A DNA stretch of 64,000 nt from Valencia hispanica. Its lineage: Eukaryota; Chordata; Actinopteri; Cyprinodontiformes; Valenciidae. The translations under genes were made by a program, and so were the position numbers. Of this stretch, positions 42,300-55,620 are shown one piece after another. Where the stretch lies: NCBI GenBank assembly GCA_963556495.2, contig OY747721.1, positions 16,307,649 through 16,371,648 of the forward strand. Reading direction: 5' to 3'. The notes beneath the pieces are model-generated. The model was not told the DNA's origin. It saw only the letters and a list, made by a program, of their open reading frames with translations, and did no database searches. Positions within the stretch are counted from its first letter, which is position 1; every line of letters starts with the position of its first letter.

Positions 42300-43260
42300 T
42301 TCTCAGTGGTGAAATTCAGGTATGTCTGTCAATACGAGTCTGCTGCATTTATTTTCAAGTCTTAATACAGCTCAGATTTTAGTATAGAACTTCTAAATTG
42401 CTTAAAATTATTCACACTCCACACATTTCTCTGCCTTTTAAAAAGGCACGTCTGGCTAGTGAACATTTTTGTGCATTCTAAAAGCATTGCTTAGGAGCGG
42501 CTTTCCGAAGAACATCCCAAGTTCTTTCTGGATGCTGACTACCTTGTGTCCTGTTCTCTGTCAAAATGATCGCTCTCTGCTTCCACAATGTGGATTTCTG
42601 GGCTCGGGTAAAACCGATTCATCACTCGAAAAGTTTCCATTGTGTGTTTAAGTGTCCAGATGTGTGTTTTAAATCATCTCGATATGAAGAAAAAAAAAGA
42701 AAAGAAAAAAGAAGACTTTCAGAAAGCCTTCTCAGTTGTTACTTGAGGTAGTAACCTCAGGGTTTTTAAAGAAGTGAGGACAGTAGGGTATATGAACAGG
42801 AACTAACAACTAACATCATGTGCTCTTAAATAAACGCTGATAAGTCTTGTGATGTAGGTGTAATATGTGTTTAGGCGGCTTTCATACCGAATTGAGGAAA
42901 ATGAGGATTCACTACTTGGAAAACGCTGCTGCTCCAAAGCTGCATTAAACAAAGAGAGCCCCTCGAACTTTAGAAACCTCTTAATTTAAATATTATCACA
43001 CTTGTGGTAGTTTTTGGTCTCTGCCACTGCCGATCTGATCACGTGATTTTCAAATGACGGGAATCGGGCGGAAAAGATCAGATGAAAACCTTTTAAAAAC
43101 AACAAGCATTACGTTTTAAATTCATCCTGAGATAGTCAGACGGATTTACAAGTTACACCATTTAGTGTTGCATGGAAGACAACACTGCAACGCACAATTT
43201 ACAGCAGGCGGGAAATTCAGACAACATAATAGTGAGCTGTTAGCTCGTAGGCTAATGCAG
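42300..43260. other. no gene recognised
   Basis: AT-rich sequence between the hAT element region and the next transposase remnant. Short open frames near 42.47-42.75 kb have no recognisable motif. Only a weak DNA-repeat resemblance is seen near 43,020-43,100. Confidence 0.35.
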
Positions 43261-43269
43261 GGCTAACAT

Positions 43270-44320
43270 GTCGAGTCAGCAGATCGAAAACGTCCGCAAT
43301 TTGGACGCATTTTAATGGACAGCGAAGGCAGCAAAACAGCTACTTGCGATGTGTGCAAATTGGGCCTTTTGGAAAAGACTAAGCTGCATTCAACGCTACA
43401 AATCTGATACGCCACCTTAACAACAAAACACACTCAGCATGTTTACATGGGCAGCTAAAAATCGAGCTTTTGGGAACAATAGAGCAGTTTACATTTCAGT
43501 CAGAAAATCTGATTATTGAAAGAAGTGCGTTCAAATCTGCGACAATATATAGTAAACATAGTAGTAAATATAGTAAACAAATGCTGGTGGTAGTGAAGCA
43601 AATGGAGTAAAAGCATGATGTGCACAATAAGGGAAGACAAGGACGACAACAACGCCGCATTATAGCACATTTTGTAATTACTTTACTATTGGATTGTGTT
43701 CCACTCGTTGTTGCTGTCCTGTTGTCATTATTCCCACTTCCGCGGTCTCGTCACTTCCCACAGGGGGAGTGACCAGGCTGCTAATAGCTCGACTAAGCTG
43801 CGTTGGCGTTTACGTGCAGAGAAATCAATTTTTCTAACCGCATTATCTGGGTGTGTTAGTCCGCATAAGAGTGGGCCAGTTTGGTTCGACTTCAGCCGGA
43901 CTGAGGCAGTAATTTAAAAAACAAAGAAATTGCTTAAAGACAGCGAAAAGGCCACAAAGATCACAGCCAAGGTAGCTGGATCTGTCACACTGGATGACCA
44001 GCTGCTGTCTGTGGATGCGTTGGATTTCGGGGTCTCCTGGAGTCACAGTATGAGTTAGCTTCTAGTCGCTACTTCACAGACACAGCTCTGCCATTCATTT
44101 GCAACAAGCTACGCAAACACACACTGGTACTTTTATCCAAGGTGAATGCTTTTGGGTTTACCGCAGACACATGGAGTTCGTCTGTTTGTCCGATGTCACT
44201 GCTAAGCTTTACGGCACAATGGGTCGACTCAAGGTTGAATTTACGACGTGCGACCTTGCATGCGATTTCATGTGGCAGAGCGGTATATACATAGAAAAAA
44301 TACGAATGTATATGCTGCAA
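43270..44320 (+). pseudogene. hAT transposase remnant, N-terminal half (BED finger)
   Basis: A BED-type zinc finger appears with frameshifts: DSEGSKTATCDVCK near 43,320-43,363, then NLIRHLNNK near 43,407-43,430. After an inserted or diverged stretch, 44,029-44,295 reads GLLESQYELASSRYFTDTAL, FICNKLRKHT, VNAFGFTADTWSSSVCPMS and SFTAQWV, matching the start of the RNase-H-like catalytic domain of ZBED/Ac-type hAT transposases (the first catalytic Asp is in TADTWSS). Stops and shifts make it a pseudogene. It is collinear with the block at 55.78-56.59 kb. Confidence 0.7.
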
Positions 44321-45103
44321 TTCGGATGTGTTCTCCTTTTTTCCTCTTCTCACTTCAATGCATTGAGGAAGTATCAGATTCAAACTTCAGAATGTTTTAC
44401 GCTAAGAGCTTTAAAACATAAATTAGAAAATAAATGTGCAGCAGATTCTTTGATGGAGGTTGTAGTTTTGAAGATGGAAGAAAAAGCAATTACAAAATAA
44501 CTTACTTTAGCCTCTAAGCCTATATCCCAAATATTCATCTAACATTTACTAAAGTAACAGAAAGTGCATCAAAGCACATTATGTTGGCTCTTCCTTTGGC
44601 TTACAGACAGAAGATTTTGGAGTTCTCAGCTTAGAAATGTTACAAATACATATTAAAAATATATATATAATCAGATTTTTGCCCTGCTGATCACCATTCA
44701 GAATTGATCAAGACAAAATGGATATTTTCAGATTTGTGGTAGACTGAAAATGATCCCACACAGTTTACTACCAAAAAAGAAAACGAATGCAAAGTTAGGT
44801 TTAAAATCATATCAAATAGGCAATCCGGTTTTTGCTCTCGCCATTTGGCAAAAATGTTTTGTGTTCTATATACAAGTAGTAAAAGATTCTCTGAGATTGC
44901 TTTCTTGGCATTACGAAGACCAGGAAATCTAGGAAAAAGCAATAATATTTATAATAATAATAATAACGATAATGATACCGCCCCGATGGGTGATTTTTCA
45001 CAGAGCTTCCCTTCCCACACGAGCATGAGTGCGTCATGACAAGCATGTGCCCAAAAAAGGCTGTTACATGCAGGGAGTAACTCCCCGGCTGCTTTCTCAC
45101 AAA

Positions 45104-45128
45104 GGTGTGTGTGTGTGTGTGTGTGTGT
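45104..45128 (+). repeat. (GT)n microsatellite
   Basis: A short GT array. Following it, 45.13-45.40 kb is less AT-rich and has a TATAAATA word at about 45,176, but no gene can be tied to it. Confidence 0.9.
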
Positions 45129-46354
45129 ATGTGCTTGTGTGCACCGTCATGGTCTCCGTGCGAGAAAAAGACGCTCTATAAATACGTCAGGTGTGTTTAG
45201 ATTTCATGACCAGCGTGAGACAGCGGGGTCGGGCCATTCATACTTCTTCTTCTTCTTCTGCCATCCTCCTACAGCAGGAAAACATTCTCCGGCTCGGCGT
45301 TTGACGTTGCCCCGTGGTTTTGGTGCGGTTCAGTTTAACGCGGAGCTGTGTTCACGTGCAAGGACAATTCTGTAACACTGACCAGCTGTGATTCACTCTA
45401 AAAATAAAACAAACACCCTGCCACCTCCTAGCAACCGCCCACCCTACAGTGCAAACATCTAGCCTGAGCTTCATTCAACAACACCCCTCGTTCTCCAGAA
45501 GTCTCTCCCTCTCTCACACACAGTCCTAAAAAGAGGCGCACACACTCAGCTGCTGGTTGGCCAGAGGAGCGGCTAGTTGCATCATCCGTCCGTTAAAGCA
45601 GTTGCAGCAGCCAGAACCAGGAAGGTGTCAGGCAGACTGCTCCAGACGCAGAGATACAATACATCGAGGGGAAATCATGCTAACACGCACTCACACATAG
45701 ACAAAACAGAAACCCAGGAAAACACCAGAGGGGAAAAAAAACGAGGAAGGCCCAGTGTTGTAACCGCAGGCCGAAACCAACACCAACGAGCAAAACTCGG
45801 GTCTGCCGAAAAAAAAAGAAAAAAAGAGAAAAAAAAGGGCTGCATTTCAAGAGAGAAGAGGAACGTCACAGATTGCATAATGCTGCAGAGAATCCAAACG
45901 ACGCTCAAGAGAAACGAGCAGTCGCACAAAACTAGAAGAAAAGGCTGAACTACAGTCATCTACACACTGATAGAGTGAAGCCAAAACTTCTATGACCAAT
46001 GTACAAAGATACGCAGAACCGAGCTTGGTGGCCGATTACTGATTTCTGGTTCTTGTGAAGCTTTTAGTCGCCAACACTACAGAACTATAATATAGAAAGG
46101 ATTGAGAACAGCATTTAAAATATTTTTCTAGCCTTCCTGCCTCGAGCGCTTCATAAATATTCATATAAGGTGCACAGACTTCATTAAGCTGCAGTCAAAA
46201 CAGTTGCTGCAAAATTATAGATAAAATAAATAATTACGGAGTTCACATTTTGAACTATTAGCCTCTTGTTAGCATGCTCAGTGGGGCTAGTTTAATAAAA
46301 ACAGCTTTTTTCCCCCTTGAGAATGTAGGTCTTGACATGGCTGCCTAAATGCTG

Positions 46355-46445
46355 CTAACTAATGATGCACCAATATAAAAATTTGGACCGATATCAATAT
46401 CTGATAATATTGCCGTTATGGTCGATGCCCAATACTATATATAAC
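46355..46445. mobile_element. fragment of a short hAT-like interspersed repeat
   Basis: GATGCACCAATATAAAAATT then GGACCGATATCAATATCTGA is the familiar end of a fish hAT-derived repeat. No limits or target duplication are seen. Confidence 0.4.
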
Positions 46446-47594
46446 TTTGTATAACTTGAAAAAGCAACCACACCGCCTACATTGCTTCTCTGCTTCAGTT
46501 AAAACACCCCACAATCCTTTGCTGCCTCACTGTCACGCGACCGAACAAACACATGTCCAACCCGGTCCCCTCCAGAAAAACAAACGGCGACGAGATGGGA
46601 ATAAACATCTGCTGTTAATATCAGTCCAGTTTTCGTTAACCAAACCCGATATGCTCCATGACAGCCTGAATAAAATGCAGAAAACTAGTTTCCTTTCAGT
46701 CTTCTCTCAGTAACAGCCTTCGCGCTGAAAGTTGTTATTCTCAGCAAGACCTTGGGAAACGATCCGATTCCTGCGCTTCCGAAAACAGCCAGCGGTCGGG
46801 GCCGGCACATATGGAAACCATCAGAGTCGTTCAACAGCCCGCATCGCTGGGCGCATCGCTACGCTTGCACACAGGAAGCTGAATTTGTTGAGCTCAGTAC
46901 AGCTGTTGAACTCGAATCGGGCAGAAAAAAAACAAAATAAATAAAGCTGGTCGCTGGGACACCAGAGAAAGTACGAGTTTAGATTATGTGCTGTTCAAAC
47001 CGGGAGCGATGAGCTGCAGCATTACCTTGGCTGATGAGGAGGAGGAGGAGGAGGAAGAAGCACGGAGGTCGTTGGTACAGAAAAGCCATGGAGTGGGGAA
47101 AGTTTTACATATCTGTGTAAGAACTGCTTTCCCTATTGACCTCAGAGTGAGTAGCCAGTAAATAAGAGCAATAAATAGACATAAAAAACATGATTGTTGA
47201 AGGAGGAGAAAGCCCAGGCTGTGGTTAGATCGACCTGGATGGATGCATAGAGGTTTCATCATGGATTGCTTAAGTAAAGAATCTTACTGAACTTGGCTGG
47301 AATGGCAGACTCAGCACCACAGTGTGTGAAGCACAGCTCGACAGGCTCAGCGTCGTTATCACGCCGTCACATAACACATACATTTGGTGCTGAACATGTT
47401 TAACTGATTGACTCGATTCCTGGTTGCCTGACTTGCATGATTTTCAGCGTTTTTCTGAACCCAGATCCTCACAGTCCATCGCTCTGCATGCTTTAGATGT
47501 TTCTCTGCTTTTAGCATACCCCAGGTAAAATAATGGGTGATTCTGCTGAGTAATTGAACCGTTTACAGATCATTCCTGGATTTCCCTCTTTGAT

Positions 47595-47730
47595 TTTATT
47601 TAGGGGTATTAGAGAAAGGAAAATCAAATACAAATGAAGCATATTTTTCAGATTTTTATTTGTAAAAAACATTACTAGTTAAACTTTGCCTTCATTTATC
47701 ACATAACACCCCAGTAAGAAGCATTAAGGT
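47595..47730. mobile_element. Tc1-like transposon terminal fragment
   Basis: GGGGTATTAGAGAAAGG, AATACAAATGAAGCATA and TTCAGATTTTTATTTGTAAA match, in order, the 3' terminal region of the Tc1 family at 33.1-34.6 kb. Confidence 0.55.
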
Positions 47731-49249
47731 TTGTAGATGTCAAAGAAGCCCCTATATTTCCTTTGAATCAGGTGTTGGAAGAAGGACATATTGTCTTATC
47801 GGTAAAGTCATTTCTTTTTGGAAAAAAATATGAAATTACTTTTCTTGTTGTTCTCTCTCCACATCAGTAGCTATAAAGTTGGATGAATGTAGCATTTAAG
47901 GTTTACTGAAGCCTTTAAGCCCAACATTTTGACTAAAATATCTAAAGAAAAAAATGCCAGATAAATTTGACGTGATCATGTGGTATTTCCACATGTTTAC
48001 CCAGTAAAAAAGGAACCACGTGAACGCAGCATTAAACTAACAACCCCCTGAGAAGCCTGCGGGATAGCGAGAGGAGGCTACAGAGGATCCTCAGAGTCAC
48101 ATTTCACCACAGCGTCCGAAGCCGCCCCAGGAACAGAACATCTCGTTGTGATGTTCTGTTCGGTTGTGACATACTGAAGGTTGAATTACTTAACTGTGAA
48201 GCACAAAACCCTGAATTGGGACAAGGTTGTGTGATTTTGTTTTGTACCAGATTAAACTTTTACCGTTTAAATGCAGCCTATATTTTTCTTCGATCGTCTT
48301 CGTCGTTACAAACAACCATCGCCCTGGACCACTTCTGTCACGTTCCATACAACAACACTGTGCTGATTTTTCCAAAGACAAAATCACACCCTTGTCTCCC
48401 AGTAGGAGACAGGCGTACTTGCAAGCGGACCGTTTGAACCTTGAAGGATCTATTATCTTTACTGTAATTTTAAACATCAGGAATCCAGCTGCTTCCCAGG
48501 GCAACATGTTACCAGCCATGAATTAGATTTTTACGAGCCTCAAAACTGCATCTTACATAAAAAAAATACCCCCAAATGGTTCATATGCATCTATAAAAAT
48601 GTATTTAAAGGAAACAAGGTAATCTTCTGATTTAATTCAGACGAGCATACCTGTCTAATCTGGTTTATTTTTCTTCAAAAAACCACAACGCAAATCTAAA
48701 ACAGCATCTTGGCACCATAGTGATCCTAGTTTTCCTTTCTGCAGTAGCCAGACTAACCCTGATTCTTTGTTTTGTTTGTTCATGCATTCCTTTAACTCAG
48801 TCGTGACGACTTCCTGGGATTATTAGGATTATGTTGTCTATTATACAAAACATTATCCCTTTTAGATGTTGTGCTCCTTATACAGAGAATATAAAAAAGC
48901 AGGTGAAATAGTCAGGCTATCTGCTGGGGTAGCCATCTTGCAATCAGTTTAAAGACAACGATTGTCAGTGTTTTTCACAACTAATTAATCTCATAGAGCT
49001 GAATTGGTCTTTTTTGTAAAGGAGGATCCTTCTTTCAGCCAGTTGACCAGCAGTGCGTAGCTGCTTTTCAACAGTAGGAACAGTATTAAAAAAGGTTTTG
49101 GCATTTTCAAAGCATTTTGTTTTTTCCAACTTAATGCCCATCATCAAGATCATGTTTGTTTTTAATAATTCAACATGATAAACAATGTTTCATAAAGCAA
49201 AACTGCAATAAAAACAGTGATTTAAATTTAATTCTCACAATTATCTCAC

Positions 49250-51590
49250 AACATAAAAATAATCCCAAAATTCTGTTTTCCACTATAGACAACATTTTAA
49301 CTCTACTACTAATGCATATCAGAAAACCCCCTCAAATGCTCTTTGTGAGGAGTTTGCAGACCACTTCAGAGAGAAGGTAGAAACCATCAGATGTAAGATT
49401 TTATCTTCTCAGAGTAACATGGTTTTAGACAAATCTGATCATGTGTCTTTACCAGAGGAAACGCTGGACAGTTTTGTCCTGGTGGAAGCTGGGACTCTTG
49501 ATAAAGTTTTCTCCTCAGTGAGGCCCACCACATGTGTTTTGCACCCGATTCCCACTTCCTTTTTAAAGCAAATTTATGAATCTTTTAGAGATGAGATTTT
49601 AACCATGATGAATTGCTCCCTTTAGACAGGGGTCTTTCCTGCCGCCTTTAAAGGGGCGGTAGTGAGGCCCCTGTTGAAGAAGAGCAATTTAGATTTTAAT
49701 TATTTAAACAACTTCCGACCGGTATCTAACTTACCATTTTTAAGCAAAGTTTTAGAAAAAAATAATTTTATTAATGCTCATAATGTCCTAGAGAAATTTC
49801 AGTCTGGTTTTAGGGTGAACCACAGAAGATTTTAAATGATTTTAGATTAAATTATGACGCTCAGAAGGTGACAGTGTTGGTTCTACTGGATCTAAGCGCT
49901 GCCTTTGATACAGTAGACCACACTATTCTTTTAACCCGTTTAAAACAGATCGGCCTCTCTGGTGCTTTTCGCAAATGGTTCATATCCTATCTCACAGACA
50001 GGACTTTTATGGTAAGTTTAGATACCTGCTCCTCTAAGGTCCACAAGATCACATGTGGTGTGCCCCAGGGTTCGATTTTAGGCCCAGTGCTTTTTAAACC
50101 TTTATATGCTCCCTCTTGGCAGCGTCATCAGGAGACATGGAGTCAACTTTCACAGTTATGCTTATGATACACAGCTGTACATCTCCATGTCTCCCGATGA
50201 CACACGGCCAATGGATGCACTTTTTAACTGCATTTTAGACATTAAATCCTGGATGGCAGAAAACTTTCTCCAGCTCAACCAGGACAAAACGGAAGTTTTA
50301 GTCATCGGTCCTGAGGCTCAGAGAGAGAAACTTTTACCAAAACTACAATCACTGTCTTTTAATCCCTCTTTACTAGTGAAGAACTTGGGCGTGATTTTTG
50401 ACTCTGAGCTGACTTTTATTCCTCACGTAAAAAATCTTACTAAAATAGGTTTTTATCACTTAAAGAACATCGCCAGAGTCCGCCCCATTTTCTCTCTGGC
50501 CAATACAGAGAAAATTATGCATGCTTTTATTGATTACTGTAATGCCCTGCTTTCTGGTCTTCCCAGAGACTACCTCAAGTTTACAGCTTTTACAGTATTC
50601 ATCAGCACGTGTCCTGACGAAGACCAGGAGACGGGAACACATTACACCTGTCTTAGAATCACTGCATTGGCTCCCCTTGTGTCTTAAGATCAATTTTAAG
50701 GTTCTTTTAAGAATTTTTAAGTGTCTTAATGGTCTTGGGCCTTTTATCTTTCGGAATTTCTTCTACCATATGAACCTTCGCGGTCTCTGCGCTCTTGTGG
50801 CAGCCGTCTCCTTGTCACCCCAAAAGTCAGGACACACACTCATGGTGAGGCGTCTTTCCAGTTTTATGGCCCTCACCTCTGGAACAGGCTGCCAGAGGAC
50901 CTCAGGGCCGCAGAGAACGTTCATGTTTTTAAGAACAGGCTCAAGACTCACCTTTTTAACATAGCTTTTAACTGATTATTATTTATTAAATCTGTTTAAT
51001 TGCTCTGCATGTTTTATTTGATCGAATTCTTTTTAGTTTAGCTTTTAGCTGGCTATTTATCAATTATTGTTTATCTGCTTTGCATTTCTATTTGATCATA
51101 TCTTATAATTTTTTTAATTTTTATATTTTAACTTATTTTAGTTTTCCTTCCAGTGTTTCCTCTGTGGGAGCCCTCTGCCTCGGGGGTGGGGGTCGGCTTG
51201 TGGCTGCCTTGGTGCTCTCCAGGTGGTGCTTGGGTGGAGATGGGGGTACCAGCCCTCCCTCCTCTGGGCTCCCTGGGTCAGTGCCTTGGCTGCTGCTTTT
51301 GATCTGCTGCTGCCGACATAGATGGCTCCCATGATGACGTTTCCTGGTTCATATGTACTCAGCCCGTTTGTTGATGTGCTTTTGTTTATTGTTGCTTTTA
51401 TATGTGTGTGCGTGCATGGGGGGGGGGAGTATAGCTGTGGTGATGTTTTTTTACTTTTGGGTTTTGGGAAAGGGGGGTGGGGTGGGGGTTGTGGGTCATT
51501 TTTAATCTGTAAAGCACTTTGAGAAGCTTTGTTATGGTTTGAAAAGCGCTTTATAAATAAAGTTTTATTTTATTTGATTTGATTTGATAA
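49250..51590 (+). mobile_element. 5'-truncated LINE of the L2 group
   Basis: Reverse transcriptase text in order and in several frames: [14 protein letters not shown] (49,730), LLDLSAAFDTVDHTILL (motif A, 49,886), KITCGVPQGSILGPVLF (motif B, 50,046), FHSYAYDTQLYIS (motif C, 50,150), WMAENFLQLNQDKTEVLVIG (50,253), NLGVIFDSELTF (50,383), then HITPVLESLHWLPL (50,638). The last Asp pair is YAYD where YADD is required, and there are at least three frameshifts or stops, so it is dead. The 3' end TGTAAAGCACTTTGAGAAG then GCGCTTTATAAATAAAGTTT is the typical L2 tail with a TTTGATTTGATTTGAT microsatellite. Confidence 0.88.
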
Positions 51591-51911
51591 TTGACCATGT
51601 TACTTTTGGAACAATATCTGGGGCTCTAAAATGAAAATCCTTCTTGGCAGTGATATATTCTAGTGAGGCTGATATTACTGCAATAAATGCCACAACATAC
51701 TCAGCAATAGACAGTTTATCTAATAGGTAGATAAACCTTTGCTTGCAATTCTTTTAAAAAGTGGACCATCATAACAAGTGCAACCTGGTTTTAGAAACAA
51801 TATTCTTCAGCGTGGAAGCTGTAACAGAGTAAAAATTACATCAGGTTTTTGTTTCAGTGAGGTATTTAAAAATGAAGATGGAGCACAGATCTAGCAAGTT
51901 ATAGACATGGT

Positions 51912-52335
51912 ATAGAGGTATCGACATGCAGTTGTACAGCCCCACATGGGCATGTGAGATCTCCTTGTTCATTTTTTCCTATAATTTGGTAGGTATGTAA
52001 GATAAATATCGTTACACCGATATATCGCAGTATTTTATTTCCCGATATTGTATCGATAATCAAAAACAATGTTCTTGTTTTTTGTTTGTTTTTTAAAGAT
52101 TTGAATAGAAATATTATTGATGGCAATCATTTTTGTAGTAAATATAAAAGTATGACTGTTAGTTGGTGGCTGTTTTCACCTTCTTTGTTCCAGTGGATCA
52201 ACTAGATTTAGAGATAAAACTGTCTGTGTTAAAGTCGGAAACATGTTGGAGTGTTTAGAATGCTGTTACAGTTTTTTCTAGAGTTAAATTACGTTTTTTT
52301 TTTTATCACAATAGGTGGTCTTACTCTTACTCAGA
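51912..52335 (-). repeat. left arm of an inverted repeat (partner at 60.02-60.45 kb)
   Basis: It is nearly the reverse complement of 60,020-60,452 by eye: GACATGCAGTTGTACAGCCC, CCCGATATTGTATCGATAAT, GTATGACTGTTAGTTGGTGG and GATTTAGAGATAAAACTGTC are all shared. It contains the inner part of the hAT MITE seen intact at 23214-23571 but lacks its TAGGGATGT start. Confidence 0.85.
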
Positions 52336-53629
52336 GATTTTCTTTTTGTGACGATGGATAAGCGCAGTGTCTTCCAGGCTTTAGTAATGCTAGCTGTGCT
52401 AATCTCTAACATCAGAGGCTAAAAGCAGCTCAACTCTATTATCATTGTGTTTTAAAGGAACTGCTCTCACATATTGTATAAGGCAACCTCTGCTCCTTTA
52501 ATAATAAATAAATTATTACTCATGGTAGAAGGGCAAGAACAAATACTTTGAATGCTTTTCTAATATCTTTACCTGTTGCAGTTCTTGAAAAAAAATCGGA
52601 ATCGGTTACAAACTTCATTTCAAATTTTTTGCAAAAATCAGAGCAGAAATCAGACGCAAAATTCTGCATCTCTACCAAAAATGCTGTTTCTAAAGAGTTA
52701 AATGAGGCAGATTTGCCTTCAATCTGGATTTCCAGAAAGCCATAAAAATCTATGAACACCAAAACCTTCATTTGGAACCAATAATAATAAATCTTATCTG
52801 AATATAAAATCCATCCTCTGTGGAAAATCCCAGAGGACCCAATGGCAGATGTAATAAACAGATCGGACTCAAGAAAAAGTACTCTGCAATATAAATGGGA
52901 GCAACCCAACCCTAAAGAACAGACACAAGTACTTAAAACTATGAATATACGTGACATTTCATAAGTTATAGATACCAGCGGATTCAAATGATAATAATTT
53001 TAAGAAACTTAGAACGCATAACCCCTTCAGGACAATACAAACCCATTTAGACCTTTCACAGAAACCAGTTAAAACTGACAGGGCCAAGCTGTTATCAGCC
53101 TTGCATCTAATGAAGCACTAAAATCCTGCAACTAAACCACATTACATTAGTAATGTCATTATTGAGACAGGATGACATTTAGGTGACATTTCAAAGGGAT
53201 GTCAGTTTAGTTGCATGGGTCTAAGCAGGCTGATATTGTTTAAAATGTTTGCAAGCAGTGGGAACCATAACACAGCTTCAACAATGACTGCTGTAGCAGT
53301 TTATATATTTTATTCACTGCAAGAAAAACAAAACACGTGGCCCTTTAAATTTTCTGCCTACATTTAGTTAATTTCAGGTTAACGAAGTCTCAACCATTAA
53401 TGGAGAGCAAAAACAAGGCCTACTATAGTTCAACTATTAGCCCATTCAGTCGACTGGCCTAAAGTCAATTTAACAGGATTTGTCTCAAAGTAAATTTATC
53501 TTTTCAAAAATTTTAAAAATGCTACTAAGACAGAACTAAAATAGAAAGGCTCGTCATATTTGTAGTTTCTTTTTACCCATCATTTAATCCACATAGAGCC
53601 TAAAGACCAACACAGGATATTACAAACAC

Positions 53630-53720
53630 TTGCAGGCGTATCTCAATAAATTACAATACCACTAATAAGTTCAATGTTTTTCATGGCTTGAATTCAAAAG
53701 TGAATCTTGTAATGACTCAT
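53630..53720. mobile_element. Tc1/mariner terminal fragment
   Basis: CGTATCTCAATAAATTACAA followed by TTCAAAAGTGAATCTTGTAA resembles the outer terminal repeat of the family at 15.0-15.86 kb. About 90 bp only. Confidence 0.45.
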
Positions 53721-54472
53721 CATCATGTCTTCTGGACAGCCATCAAGTCGCTGTTCTTCCCCATGATGACGTAGGCTAAAAATATAGCGTTTCTCCAATA
53801 AAAACAAGTCTGTTTAAAGTTTTTTTTTGTTTTTTTTACTGTCTGGGAAACCGAATCCTGGATTTTCATGACTTGCGAGACCCAACTGAAATTAGAAACA
53901 GGAAATTATCACATTTTAAATGTTATTTCTGTGTGTGATGAATCGTTTACTAAAAAAGACAAAAAAACAATCAGATTACAGAAGTTAATGACGTTTTTAT
54001 GATTAATTCATTTAGATTCACTTGTTTTCGCAGCCAACTCTCCCAGAGGTAGCGAGTTTGCTTCTTCACACATTGACAGCTGACTCAGATAAGATCATCA
54101 GCTATTAAACTCCACTTGTATGGGCCAACCAGGGCACAGGCCCGACACAGGGTGATGCAACGCACTGCTCACCTGTTCAACTTATCGCAACTTGATACAC
54201 TGGAGAAGGTGAGCAGGGTGGCTGCATTTCAGCATCTCACAATACAAAATTGATGATGGCATCCACCATAAACCTTAGCCTCCATGATACACTGCTGCAA
54301 TATAGACTGGTGATATGAGACGGCTTACAGATCCAAGATCGACAAAAGACAGTAAAAAAAGAGTCAGCTGCAAACTTGGCACTACAACTAAAAGTATATA
54401 TTCTTAGCAAAGGTTTCGTCAGTGAGTAGTCAAATATTTCTGTTGCATCAGAAAATATTTTCAACTACAGTG

Positions 54473-54610
54473 GACCCCTAGTTTTTGCAGGGGTTAGGAA
54501 CCACAACCGCCCACTAATAGCTGAAATCCACGAACACCAGAGACTACCTCTACAAACGCTTAGAACTGCCTGTTTTAATAGTTCAAAACATCAAATATAC
54601 CTCAATATGC
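54473..54610. mobile_element. pogo/Tigger-type MITE fragment
   Basis: CAGTGGACCCCTAGTTTTTG, GGGGTTAGGAACCACAACCG and GCTGAAATCCACGAA recall the CAGT..CCTCG..GCGGGGGTTA ends of pogo-type elements. Only one end is recognised. Confidence 0.4.
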
Positions 54611-54621
54611 ATTAATACTAC

Positions 54622-54735
54622 AGATGTGTATCTGGTGATACGATACGTATCGCGATACAGGGGAGACGATACAATATACTGCGATATATTGCGATACTAT
54701 GAGTTAGACTATATATACTGTGATTTTTAAAACTT
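54622..54735. mobile_element. truncated copy of the TAGGGATGT hAT MITE
   Basis: GGTGATACGATACGTATCGC then GCGATACTATGAGTTAGACT matches the left part of the elements at 23.21 kb and 59.95 kb. It breaks off where the GC-rich segment begins. Confidence 0.6.
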
Positions 54736-55620
54736 AATTTTTAAAGGGGAGGGGGACGGAGGATGCACTAGAAACATGGATGCTGTCCGTCCCCTGCGGC
54801 TATCGGTGGGGCGCTGGGATGTTGGCGGTGGGGATTGGCCTAGGGTGGAGGCGTCGCGTGGCGGCTGGCCGCGGCCCCTGCAGTGCCGGGGGCCCCTCGT
54901 CGGCCGGTCCCTTGTCGGGTCCCTGCTGGGGGGTGGGGTGCCCCTGGGCCCCGGCCCGCCGGTCACTGCTGCCCCCCGGGCCCCTGCAGAGTGGCCGCTG
55001 GACGTTCCCCTGGGGTTCTCCTTTGCTCCTCTCTTGGGGGATGCGGTCGGCCCCGCCCGGGTCCGCCTGGGGCTCTGGTGGTCCTTTGGATGTCTTTGCT
55101 CCGATCTCCTTCATGTCTGCATCGATTCCTGGGAGACGGATTGATGTCTGCTCACACCAACTATCGAACACTCTTATGGAGAAACCTTATATGCACCAGC
55201 ATGCTAACACACACACATAGATGTGGGGTCTCTGGTGTTTAAGGAAATATTCTTGGGCTGAGGTTATCATTACTAGAGCTTGATTAATCGGTACCATGAG
55301 TTTTTCTGTGACATTGTTGTTGTATTTTTATATCTATTTTTGTGTGATGTGGTTGTGTAATTCTTAGTTCACAATGTTTGGTTGGTTTTGTCGATGTTCC
55401 TTTTTCGTGTTTAGTTTAGTTTTCCCCCCTCTCTCTGCCGTCCTCTGGGTATGGAGGCAGACTTCAATGTCTTCCTGTGTTTTCTTTGTTCCCCTTCCTC
55501 TTGTATTTTCAATTCACCCTCTTTCTTGACTTTTTGTTTCCTACCTCTCTTCTTCATCTTCCTTCTCCCTAATTTTCCGTCTCCGTGTCCATAACATCAG
55601 GAAATAAAGATTTTTCACAC
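54736..55620. other. GC-rich segment, probably a retroelement 3' part
   Basis: Positions 54,740-55,140 are strikingly GC-rich within AT-rich DNA, with overlapping open frames of about 80-146 codons on both strands, which is what high GC produces by chance. The following pyrimidine-rich text and the end CATCAGGAAATAAAGATTTT look like the 3' UTR of a non-LTR retroelement on the plus strand. The family is not identified. None of the frames shows a known domain. Confidence 0.35.

Noticed and set aside
45100..46000. Possible plus-strand promoter and gene (TATAAATA near 45,176, open frames up to 123 codons)
   Set aside because: No protein similarity, no splice structure, and the frames are Lys/Arg-rich from A-rich DNA. 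A TATA-like word alone is weak evidence.
54776..55242. Overlapping open frames of 79-146 codons in the GC-rich segment
   Set aside because: Frames are open on both strands and in several phases because of high GC; no domain, splice logic or start context supports a protein.
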